A DNA stretch of 50,277 nt from Rhizobium sp. (lineage in GTDB: Bacteria > Pseudomonadota > Alphaproteobacteria > Rhizobiales > Rhizobiaceae): positions 15,298-65,574 of the forward strand of contig DPXQ01000081.1 of the NCBI GenBank assembly GCA_003527225.1. Direction: 5' to 3'. Below, in pieces: positions 17,421 to 24,360 of the stretch. Under the pieces are notes generated by a model. It ran no database searches and was not told the origin of the DNA. It was given only the letters and a program-made list of their open reading frames with translations. The position numbers were made by a program, and so were the translations under genes. Each line of letters opens with the position of its first letter. Within the stretch, counting starts at the first letter, position 1.

Positions 17421-18403
17421 AGCGTCCAGTACAAATCAATTCGGCGGGCACCGCCCGCTCATTGCGCCGCGATATGATGGTGGGCACGGCCGTGCTGCTC
17501 ATGATCGACAGCGGCTTTGGTGGGATTGCCGCAGCGATGGGCGGCTCAGATCTTGAACCGGCAGAGCCGGATACGGATATCGGCGACGACGAGCCGGCAA
17601 GGAACGCCCGGCCTGCCGGTGGCGGCTCGAATGGCCGGCCTGACACGCATGTCGCCACGTCCGGAAATTCCCATCCCCTCCCGCCTCCGGATATGGAGGC
17701 GGACTCCGGAACCTCGTCAGACCTGGGCATTCACGGATCGAGTGGCGTTCATCACGCCGCAAGCCTCGGCAAGAACGCGCCGATTTCGCAGGCTGGCAGC
17801 GACGGGGGCGCGCAGCCGGGCCACTACGCAGGCGCGGCCTCCGGTGAGCATGCGACGCCACCATCGCCGCAACATTCCGGGAGTGGCGCAGCCTCCGCCG
17901 ATGCGGCGCAAGACCAGCCGCAAACGCAGACCGGCGGCAAAGACATGACTGTCCGGATTGGCACCGACAGCAATGACGTCATCCGGGGCGGGGACGGCAA
18001 TGACTATATGTTTGGCCGGGACGGGGCCGATTTGCTGATTGGCGGCGAGGGCAAGGACCGGCTGCTCGGGGGCAAAGGCGACGATGTTCTGCTCGGTGGG
18101 GCGGGAAACGACATGCTTGTCGGCGACAAGGGCGATGACACGCTGAGCGGTGGTTTCGGTTCGGACACGTTCATTTTTCGTGCCGGTTTCGGCGATGACA
18201 CGGTGACGGATTTCAACGCCCATGGCGAGCACGATATTATCGAGATTGCCAGGGCCGAGTTCGCCGACTTTGCAGCGCTTGCCGGCAATCTGGCGGATAC
18301 CGCCCTGGGCGTGACCTTGACGCTTCACGACGGTTCGACGCTGACGCTGAGTCACGTCGCCAAGGCAAACCTAACGGCAAACGATTTTCATTTCGAGCTT
18401 TGA
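17417..18403 (+). CDS. small RTX calcium-binding protein with hydrophobic N-terminal segment
   Basis: A 328-residue protein translationally coupled to the ABC exporter gene. Residues about 20-42 form one hydrophobic segment (MMVGTAVLLMIDSGFGG and on), then a long low-complexity linker rich in Gly, Ser, Pro, His and Gln (about 43-178), eight RTX nonapeptides (182-254) and a C-terminal region that closely resembles the end of the giant exoprotein, including FGDDTV-DF, LTLHDGSTLTLSHV and FHF. The C-terminus suggests export through the same channel. The hydrophobic segment is unusual for a type I cargo and could hold the protein in the membrane. No enzymatic domain is seen. It may be a second cargo, an accessory of the exporter or a surface-retained partner; the sequence does not decide. 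Confidence 0.85.
   Translation: MKRPVQINSAGTARSLRRDMMVGTAVLLMIDSGFGGIAAAMGGSDLEPAEPDTDIGDDEPARNARPAGGGSNGRPDTHVATSGNSHPLPPPDMEADSGTSSDLGIHGSSGVHHAASLGKNAPISQAGSDGGAQPGHYAGAASGEHATPPSPQHSGSGAASADAAQDQPQTQTGGKDMTVRIGTDSNDVIRGGDGNDYMFGRDGADLLIGGEGKDRLLGGKGDDVLLGGAGNDMLVGDKGDDTLSGGFGSDTFIFRAGFGDDTVTDFNAHGEHDIIEIARAEFADFAALAGNLADTALGVTLTLHDGSTLTLSHVAKANLTANDFHFEL
17960..18178 (+). repeat. RTX nonapeptide repeat block 3 (8 repeats)
   Basis: Eight units from GTDSNDVIR to GGFGSDTFIF in the small RTX protein, residues 182-254. Units GRDGAD and GDKGxDxL occur in the same order as in block 2. Confidence 0.88.
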
Positions 18404-18470
18404 TCCAGAGTTTCGAGCTTGTCCGCTCGATGTCCGTTGAGATCACTGCCCCTCAGTCTGGTGTAACGAC

Positions 18471-19790
18471 ATGCAAGATGTAAACCAAAGCAATCCCGGA
18501 TGGGTACGCAAGTCAATAAACAAGCACATCATGGTGGGAGTGTCGTTGATCCTGCTCCTCAATTGCGGGGTCGCCGGGTGGGCCGCCACAACCGAGATTG
18601 CCGGTGCCCTGATCTCGCCGGGCATGATCGTGTCCGCCAGTCACGTGAAGAAAGTGCAGCATCCGACCGGCGGCGTCGTCAGCCAGATTCTTGTCCACAA
18701 CGATAGTCGTGTGAAGACCGGCGATCTGCTGATCAAGCTCGACGATACCGTGATCCGGTCCAATCTGGCGATTGTGACCAAGGGGCTTGACCAGTTGCGT
18801 GGTCGCAAGGCCCGTCTCCAGGCAGAGCGCGATCGTCTGGCCGCCATCGAGTTCCCTCCCGAGTTGACCAGCCGCAATGGCGAGGAAAGGGTTCGGCAAC
18901 TGCTGAGCGAGGAGCGCCAGCTCTTCGCTATTCGCCAGACTGTTCGCGAGGGACAGAGACGCCAGCTCAAGGAGCGGATCAGCCAGTTGAACGAGGAGAT
19001 AAGCGGCCTGGAAGCACAGCGTACCGCCAAGAACGAGGAGGGTGCGCTGATTGACAAGGAAACCCAAGGCGTGCGCCAGCTCTGGGATCTCAAACTGGTA
19101 GAGGCCAACCGTATCAATACGCTGGAGCGGGATGCAACCCGCACGCGAGGCGAGCATGCGCAACTGTCGGCATCGATCTCCGCTGCGCGGGGCAAGATCG
19201 CCGAGATCGAACTGCAGATCATCCAGATCGATCAGGATCTGGCAAGTGAGGTGGCCGGCGAGATGCGCGAGATCGACGCCAAGATCGGAGAGCTTGAGGA
19301 ACGCCAGATCGCCGAAGAGGATCAGTTGAAGCGCATCGACATCCGGGCCCCGCAGGATGGATATGTCCATGAGCTGGCCGTTTATACCATCGGCGGCGTG
19401 GTGGCACCGGGCGATGTTCTGATGCAGATAGTGCCCAATGACGATCTGCTTGCGGTCGAGGCGCGGGTCAGGCCGCAAGATATCGACCAGATGCATCTCG
19501 ACCAGAATGCCACCTTGCGGTTTTCCGCCTTCAGTCAGCGGACGACTCCCGAAATCCGCGGCGTGGTGGACAGCATATCGCCCGATGTCTCAACGGACCG
19601 TCGCACCGGCGCGTCCTATTACAGTGTCCGCATCGCCATCGCGTCCACGGAGGTCGCTCGACTCGGAAATGTTGTGCTCGTGCCGGGCATGCCGGTCGAG
19701 GCCTTCATCCAGACCGGCGAAAGAAGTGTTGCCTCCTATCTCGTCAAACCTTTCTACGATCAGATCATGCGGGCATTTCGCGAGTCCTGA
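18471..19790 (+). CDS. HlyD/PrtE-type type I secretion periplasmic adaptor
   Basis: The 439-residue membrane fusion protein links the ABC exporter to a TolC-type outer membrane channel. It has a short cytoplasmic N-terminus, one membrane helix (about 20-42, VGVSLILLLNCGVAGW), a biotinyl-lipoyl-like half (VKKVQHPTGGVV, about 60-75), a long coiled-coil region rich in Glu, Gln and Arg (about 95-280), the second lipoyl half (IRAPQDGYVHELAVYT, near 290-305) and a C-terminal beta-barrel domain. It is 67 bases downstream of the small RTX gene on the same strand, so probably in the same operon. No TolC homologue is in the window; one encoded elsewhere must be used. Confidence 0.95.
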   Translation: MQDVNQSNPGWVRKSINKHIMVGVSLILLLNCGVAGWAATTEIAGALISPGMIVSASHVKKVQHPTGGVVSQILVHNDSRVKTGDLLIKLDDTVIRSNLAIVTKGLDQLRGRKARLQAERDRLAAIEFPPELTSRNGEERVRQLLSEERQLFAIRQTVREGQRRQLKERISQLNEEISGLEAQRTAKNEEGALIDKETQGVRQLWDLKLVEANRINTLERDATRTRGEHAQLSASISAARGKIAEIELQIIQIDQDLASEVAGEMREIDAKIGELEERQIAEEDQLKRIDIRAPQDGYVHELAVYTIGGVVAPGDVLMQIVPNDDLLAVEARVRPQDIDQMHLDQNATLRFSAFSQRTTPEIRGVVDSISPDVSTDRRTGASYYSVRIAIASTEVARLGNVVLVPGMPVEAFIQTGERSVASYLVKPFYDQIMRAFRES

Positions 19791-20028
19791 TAGAAAGACA
19801 GGATCGCAGCGCCGATGCGCTTGTCTCAGGTGCAGGCGATCTCGAAATCCCTGTCTGGACGCGAACGTTGAATACGCTCGCGACAGGAGTCAATATCCTC
19901 GACGGCGGACAGGGCGCTCACGCTCGCCATGCGGCAATTCCCAAAGCGCAACGAGGCCTGATTTCCTACTGTAGGGCAGCCTAAAATAAGAATATACTGA
20001 GCTTTGTTCTGTTTCGGAGGAGGCTTTG

Positions 20029-20343
20029 ATGATCAGGCTTTTTCGATGTGCATGCATGCTCGCAGTGGCAGCTCTTTTCGGATTAAGCGGTTCCCTGGCC
20101 GGGAATGCCGGAGAACCGCAGACGAAAGAACGATTGCTGGTTCTCTATTCTACCCAGGACACACCCACGCAGACCTGCAAGGATGGCAGAGTGTCGTCGC
20201 GAGGATGTCCGGATGCAGGAGTCGAGGTTGTGACCGGGAATGAATGCCCGGCGAACAGCGGCGATTACTGCTCCGACGAAACGCCATACTGCTGCGGCAC
20301 GCCCGGCAACTACTATTGTGCGACCGATGTGAATCACTGCTAG
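20029..20343 (+). CDS. small exported cysteine-rich protein
   Basis: A 104-residue protein with a convincing Sec signal peptide (positively charged MIRLFR, hydrophobic CACMLAVAALFGLSG, then a likely cleavage near Ala-Gly-Asn-Ala). The mature part of about 78 residues has eight cysteines, one pair adjacent (YCCG), spaced through the C-terminal half, and ends in Cys. This pattern suggests up to four disulfides in a compact fold, formed in the periplasm. An excellent ribosome site (CGGAGGAGG) stands just before the ATG at 20029. I do not recognise a family. It lies 238 bases after the HlyD gene; whether it belongs to the secretion locus is unclear. It faces the ceramidase-like gene. Confidence 0.75.
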   Translation: MIRLFRCACMLAVAALFGLSGSLAGNAGEPQTKERLLVLYSTQDTPTQTCKDGRVSSRGCPDAGVEVVTGNECPANSGDYCSDETPYCCGTPGNYYCATDVNHC

Positions 20344-20359
20344 TAGACGGCGAGCGAAA

Positions 20360-21067
20360 TCACGATATGCTTTGGGTCTTCCCGAGCCTAGATGAGTTGG
20401 CCGGATCGTGAACCACCAGCGCGCTCAAAAGCAGCCAGAATACGATGCTGTTGGTCATGTGCCACAGGAAATGGGTTCCGATTGGCCAGAGCGAACAAAG
20501 CGGCTGGTCGAGGCTACGGAACGCCAGCGCTGCGATGAAAAGTAATGCGGCGAGGCCGATCATCAGCAGCGACGGATGCCGGTCCTTCCAGAGAAGCCGG
20601 AGCACGCTGGCAATCATCAGGCCGGCGGGCAGGTATTGCGACGAGCCGCTGATCTCGTCCGCCAGGACCAGCTTGTCGCCCATTGATAGCGCCGTTCCCG
20701 CGCCGAAGACGATGACGCCAAACAACAAGGTGGTCGTCATGCTGACGGAGTTCGGAGAGAATTTCCGCGCCACGGCCACGCCATAGACCACGACGAAGGC
20801 CCAGATCGGTATTACGTCGGCCAGTTCCGCCCACCGCGTGGCAAAGGTGTGGAGCAGAAAGGATCCTATGCCGATCGCAACCGCAAGGCCCATGAGAACC
20901 ATGATCAGCGGGGTCACGAGCCGCGAGCGCAGCAAATAGCCAACGGCGGCAAATCCGAAAACGATTACCAGCAGACTCGATCCGGCGTTGAAAGGTTCGG
21001 CCCAGAAGCCGGAGGATGCTCGTTCACAATACGCACCGACAACCGGTGCGTTCAAGTCTATTGCCAT
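20360..21067 (-). CDS. ceramidase-family (alkaline ceramidase-like) membrane protein
   Basis: A 235-residue protein with about seven hydrophobic helices. The family signatures of the alkaline ceramidase/CREST superfamily are visible: YCER and WAEPFNAGSS near residues 13-31, GIGSFLLHT (Ser69, His73) followed by ELADVIPIW (Asp84), and GTHFLWHMTN (His200, His204). In eukaryotic members these Ser, Asp and His residues form the zinc site that hydrolyses ceramide amide bonds. All seem to be kept, so hydrolase activity on a lipid amide is likely, but bacterial substrates are uncertain. It is transcribed toward the cysteine-rich gene and away from the MlaC-like operon, with the divergent promoters inside 21068-21254. 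Confidence 0.85.
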   Translation of the reverse strand: MAIDLNAPVVGAYCERASSGFWAEPFNAGSSLLVIVFGFAAVGYLLRSRLVTPLIMVLMGLAVAIGIGSFLLHTFATRWAELADVIPIWAFVVVYGVAVARKFSPNSVSMTTTLLFGVIVFGAGTALSMGDKLVLADEISGSSQYLPAGLMIASVLRLLWKDRHPSLLMIGLAALLFIAALAFRSLDQPLCSLWPIGTHFLWHMTNSIVFWLLLSALVVHDPANSSRLGKTQSIS

Positions 21068-21254
21068 AGTCGATACTCGGATGAAGCGAAAATAGATAAG
21101 AACTCAATTCTGTTGTTTATGTAGCCGGACGACCAAGAGGTCAAAAACGCAAACATCACAAGTATTTACATTGCGCAACAATAGTATGTCGCGTATGTTC
21201 TCAACGATCAAGTGGAAACGGGTTCGCAATGCGATTTTGGTGTCGCGGATACGA

Positions 21255-21938
21255 ATGAAAATTGCGGTGAGCATGTCGAGACGGTCAATTAGGTTCGATA
21301 TTTCCTTGTGTCCAATCGGGAGGCGGGCTGCCGATAACAGGCAAACACCTGGTCGGGCCTGGGCACTGATTATCATGGCGCTCTTCGCCGCAGGAATCGC
21401 CGGTCCGGCGCTCGCGGCCGATACCGAAGGCGCAATTGCAGCAGTGAAGCGCATTCACGCAAACACCGTCGAAGCGAGCAAGGCATCCGCGGGCAGGAAG
21501 GTCGCCCAGCTTTCCGCCTTGCTGGACAAGTATCTGGATCTCAACGAGATCGCCTCGAGGGTGCTGGGCAAGGCCTGGGATGGCGCTTCCGCTGGCGAGC
21601 GGCAGGATTTCAAGCGCGTGTTGCGGGACGTCATGGCCGTCGAGCTATCCCGCAAGATCCGTCCCGACGACAGGTTCGCAATTTCCGGCGCCAAGGCGAT
21701 CAATGACCGGGACGTCGTGGTGTTTTCACATCAGATCCGCCAGGATGGAAGCGACAGGCGGCTCGACTGGAAGATGCGCCCGTGCCGGACTTCGTTTTGC
21801 ATCTTCGATCTGGTCGGCAACGGAGCCTCGCTCAGCGTGGCGCGCCGCGACGAGTATGCAGCGAGACTACGGGCATTGGGTGGGTCGCTTGCCGCACTCA
21901 CTCGCTCAATTCGCGCCGAAATCGACGCCCGTCCCTGA
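21255..21938 (+). CDS. MlaC/Ttg2D-like periplasmic lipid-binding protein
   Basis: The family shuttles phospholipids across the periplasm in the Mla pathway. From the ATG at 21255 the protein has 227 residues, with a long basic N-region and a signal peptide (ALIIMALFAAGIAGPALAA), then the MlaC-type domain: KYLDLNEIASRVLGKAW, ERQDFKRVLRDVM and the late FCIFDLVGNGASLSVARRDEY block. The start is uncertain; 21171 (TTG), 21186 and 21273 are alternatives. A partner ATPase follows after 14 bases and a permease after that, so it is the first gene of a three-gene operon. Unlike the normal Mla operon, the partners are of LolD/FtsX type and no MlaD or MlaE is seen. Confidence 0.78.
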   Translation: MKIAVSMSRRSIRFDISLCPIGRRAADNRQTPGRAWALIIMALFAAGIAGPALAADTEGAIAAVKRIHANTVEASKASAGRKVAQLSALLDKYLDLNEIASRVLGKAWDGASAGERQDFKRVLRDVMAVELSRKIRPDDRFAISGAKAINDRDVVVFSHQIRQDGSDRRLDWKMRPCRTSFCIFDLVGNGASLSVARRDEYAARLRALGGSLAALTRSIRAEIDARP

Positions 21939-21952
21939 GGCCTCCTTCCCAA

Positions 21953-22651
21953 ATGCCGTCACTTGCAGAAATCCGCCACTGTTCCCGAACCTATGACAAC
22001 GGTCGCATCGTTGCGCTCGACGATGTGTCCTTCGCCGTCGGGCGCGGCGATTTTGTCGCCGTGACGGGCCCCAGTGGAAGCGGCAAATCCACGCTTCTCG
22101 ATGTCATGTGCGGCCTTGAAGAGCCGTCTTCCGGCGAGGTGTTGTTCGATGGCTCGGCCGTTCGTGGCCGCGCGGCATGGGCGAGAATCCGCTCCGCGCG
22201 GATCGGGTTCGTCTTTCAGTCGTTCTACCTGATCCCGTCGCTTACAGTCGCAGAGAATATAGAACTTGCCATGCTGTGGCAGGGGCAGCCAGCGAAGGAA
22301 CGCAGCGAGCGGGTGGCGGAATTGCTGGAGCGTTTGGGTCTCGCAAGCCGGATTGATCAGCATCCGATGCAGCTTTCGGGTGGCGAACGCCAGCGGGTGG
22401 CGATCGCCCGCGCCTTGGCCAACCGGCCTGAATTGATCGTCGCCGACGAGCCGACCGGTAGCCTCGATTCGCGAACGAGCGCCGAGATCATCAATCTCCT
22501 GGAGGATCTGCAGAGATCCGGTGCCATCACGATCGTCATCGTCACTCACGACCGGGCGATTGCCGAGCGATGTGATCGGCAGGTGGAACTTATCGACGGA
22601 CGCATCGTCTCCGACATTCGCCGCCGAGCCGAGGGAGGGAAAGGGCCATGA
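21953..22651 (+). CDS. ABC transporter ATP-binding protein (LolD/MacB type)
   Basis: A 232-residue ATPase subunit. Walker [10 protein letters not shown] (about 40-48), the Q-loop region [13 protein letters not shown], the signature [15 protein letters not shown] and Walker [13 protein letters not shown] are all intact; the PSLT and DEPTGSLDS context is typical of the LolD/MacB branch that serves FtsX-type permeases. The ATG at 21953 lies 14 bases after the MlaC-like stop. The gene's TGA overlaps the permease ATG (ATGA), showing translational coupling. Substrate cannot be told from the ATPase alone; the neighbour suggests a lipid or lipoprotein. Confidence 0.93.
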   Translation: MPSLAEIRHCSRTYDNGRIVALDDVSFAVGRGDFVAVTGPSGSGKSTLLDVMCGLEEPSSGEVLFDGSAVRGRAAWARIRSARIGFVFQSFYLIPSLTVAENIELAMLWQGQPAKERSERVAELLERLGLASRIDQHPMQLSGGERQRVAIARALANRPELIVADEPTGSLDSRTSAEIINLLEDLQRSGAITIVIVTHDRAIAERCDRQVELIDGRIVSDIRRRAEGGKGP

Positions 22652-23766
22652 ACCTCCTGACATTGCCTGCCCGCAATCTGGCTGCCCAGAAAATTCGCTC
22701 GGCACTCACCATCCTCGGCATTGCGGTTGCGGTCGGCAGCTTCATCGCTCTCACGGGCCTGACGCGCGGAATACAACATTCCTACGAACATGGCATTGGC
22801 GATGTCGGCGGTGACTATGTGGTCAACCAGCGCGATACCTACAGTCTTGTCAGCAGTTCAGTCGCGCAGGAGTTCGCCACTGCCCTCGGATCGGTCCCCG
22901 GGGTCGAGGAGGCCGCCGGGGTCGTTCTGTCGATTGCGGAAGTAGACGAAGACGCCAACATATTCGTGACCGGATGGCCGGACGGCAGTTTTCTATGGAA
23001 CTCGTTGAACCTCGCTGAGGGGGTGGCTCCTTCCGGAGATCGGGAGGTTGTGCTGGGGCGCACGGTCGCCGAAGCGCTCGGAAAAGGCGTGGGCGACCAG
23101 ATCGAGATGCAGTACGAGAGGTTCCGGATATCCGGGATATCGGTGCCCGATTCGGTCTTCAACCAGAATGTCGCTGTCACCCGGCTTTCCGTGCTTCAGC
23201 AATTGCTTGGGCGACCGGGCAGCGTGTCTCTCTTCCAGATCCGCCTGGAACGGCCCTTCAATGCCGAAGCCGCCGAGCAGGTCAAGACGCGCCTTGCCGC
23301 GGTCTCCCCGCTGCTCGAAGTCAGCGACAGCGCCGAATTCGCCGGTAACATGCAATTCGTCAAGACCGTTGGCGCCATTGCGTCGGCCGTCTCGCTCGTC
23401 ATGATCCTCGCCTCATCGATCCTGGTGGCCAATACGCTGCTGATGGCTGTGTCGGAACGGGGACAGGAATTTGGAATTCTCGCAGCAATCGGCTGGACCC
23501 CCGGCAAGGTGCGCCTGCTGGTGGTCGTAGAGGGGCTGATGATGTGCATCATCGGCAGCATCATCGGCATTGGCCTCGGCATAGTGGCCATGCATTTCGT
23601 CTCGTGGTTGCGCGTTTCCGCCGGCTTGCTGGAGCCATATCTGACATTTAGGATCGTCGCCGAAGCCATCGGCTGGGTCACCTTTGTGAGCCCCCTGGCA
23701 GCGCTCTACCCCGCATGGCGCGTAACCCGCATTCCTCCGTCTGCGGCGATCCGGGGCCTCCGCTAG
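22648..23766 (+). CDS. FtsX-like ABC transporter permease (MacB/LolCE type)
   Basis: A 372-residue inner-membrane protein with an N-terminal helix (IRSALTILGIAVAVGSFIAL), a large periplasmic MacB-type domain (about residues 40-230) and three C-terminal helices of the FtsX fold with the ERGQEFGILAAIGWT block. It ends in PAWRVTRIPPSAAIRGLR, which matches the family's usual PAxRAxRxxPxxALR tail. MacB-type permeases are mechanotransmitters working from the periplasmic side and do not carry substrate through the inner membrane. This fits with a periplasmic MlaC-like partner loading or releasing lipid, but that idea is inference. Confidence 0.93.
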   Translation: MNLLTLPARNLAAQKIRSALTILGIAVAVGSFIALTGLTRGIQHSYEHGIGDVGGDYVVNQRDTYSLVSSSVAQEFATALGSVPGVEEAAGVVLSIAEVDEDANIFVTGWPDGSFLWNSLNLAEGVAPSGDREVVLGRTVAEALGKGVGDQIEMQYERFRISGISVPDSVFNQNVAVTRLSVLQQLLGRPGSVSLFQIRLERPFNAEAAEQVKTRLAAVSPLLEVSDSAEFAGNMQFVKTVGAIASAVSLVMILASSILVANTLLMAVSERGQEFGILAAIGWTPGKVRLLVVVEGLMMCIIGSIIGIGLGIVAMHFVSWLRVSAGLLEPYLTFRIVAEAIGWVTFVSPLAALYPAWRVTRIPPSAAIRGLR

Positions 23767-23829
23767 AATGTGGTTGTTTGGGCAGTAGTTTCAAACCTGA
23801 GCGCGTGCCGGACGTTGTACTGGTCGGTG

Positions 23830-24111
23830 TCAGCCGGTACCCCTAGCCCCGATCCTCAGGTTGACGGTCACTTTCTCGACGCCTGGAACGGACAGCGCGA
23901 CGTCTACGGCGCGGTCCACTTCCTCGGCCCACATGACATTGCCGGAAAGAAAGACCTCGCATCGCGCGACCGTCACCGACATGTCGCTGGTGTCGACTCC
24001 GTCTGCACTGGAGAGACATCGGGCTACTGCCGTTTCAAGCGACTCGTGATTTGGATATTCAGCTTCGATCACGGGTTCTTCACCGTGAAATCTCTGTGGT
24101 TTGAAAACCAT
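23830..24111 (-). CDS. BON-domain protein
   Basis: A 93-residue protein made of one BON domain (about residues 18-90): ETAVARCL, then VTVARCEVFLSGNV, and VDVALSVPGVEKVTVNLRI, the alternating helix and strand pattern of BON domains in OsmY-like and envelope stress proteins. No signal peptide is visible, which is less common. The start at 24111 is set by a strong ribosome site (AAGGAGG) just upstream; a longer frame exists but lacks one. It faces the end of the permease gene and is transcribed away from the histidine kinase gene. A GGAAC element upstream on this strand suggests general stress control. Confidence 0.78.
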   Translation of the reverse strand: MVFKPQRFHGEEPVIEAEYPNHESLETAVARCLSSADGVDTSDMSVTVARCEVFLSGNVMWAEEVDRAVDVALSVPGVEKVTVNLRIGARGTG

Positions 24112-24211
24112 GTCAGCCTCCTTCCCCCTTTGTGAAAGTAAACGCGCGAACGCGGCTTTAGGTTGCCCCACCGGACGTTGCTTATATCGGATGCTCTGCT
24201 CGCGGGCACGA

Positions 24212-24268
24212 GGAACAATTCCTGGTCCGTGTGAATCCAATATAACAGCGCCGCAGGAAGATTGTTCC
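24212..24268. promoter_or_regulatory. inverted GGAACAAT / ATTGTTCC pair between BON and kinase genes
   Basis: GGAACAAT (24212-24219) and ATTGTTCC (24261-24268) form an inverted pair. On the minus strand GGAAC (24268-24264), 16 bases, then TGTT (24247-24244) resembles the EcfG general-stress promoter (GGAAC-N16/17-CGTT) with one mismatch, pointing to the BON gene. On the plus strand no matching -10 is seen. Confidence 0.3.
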
Positions 24269-24360
24269 GAAGGAGCTTATGGATCGATAGTTGGCAGCAG
24301 GATGAACCTAAGCTATCACTAAGATGCGAGGCGGCGCGAGAAAAAGGGACATCATGGCGT

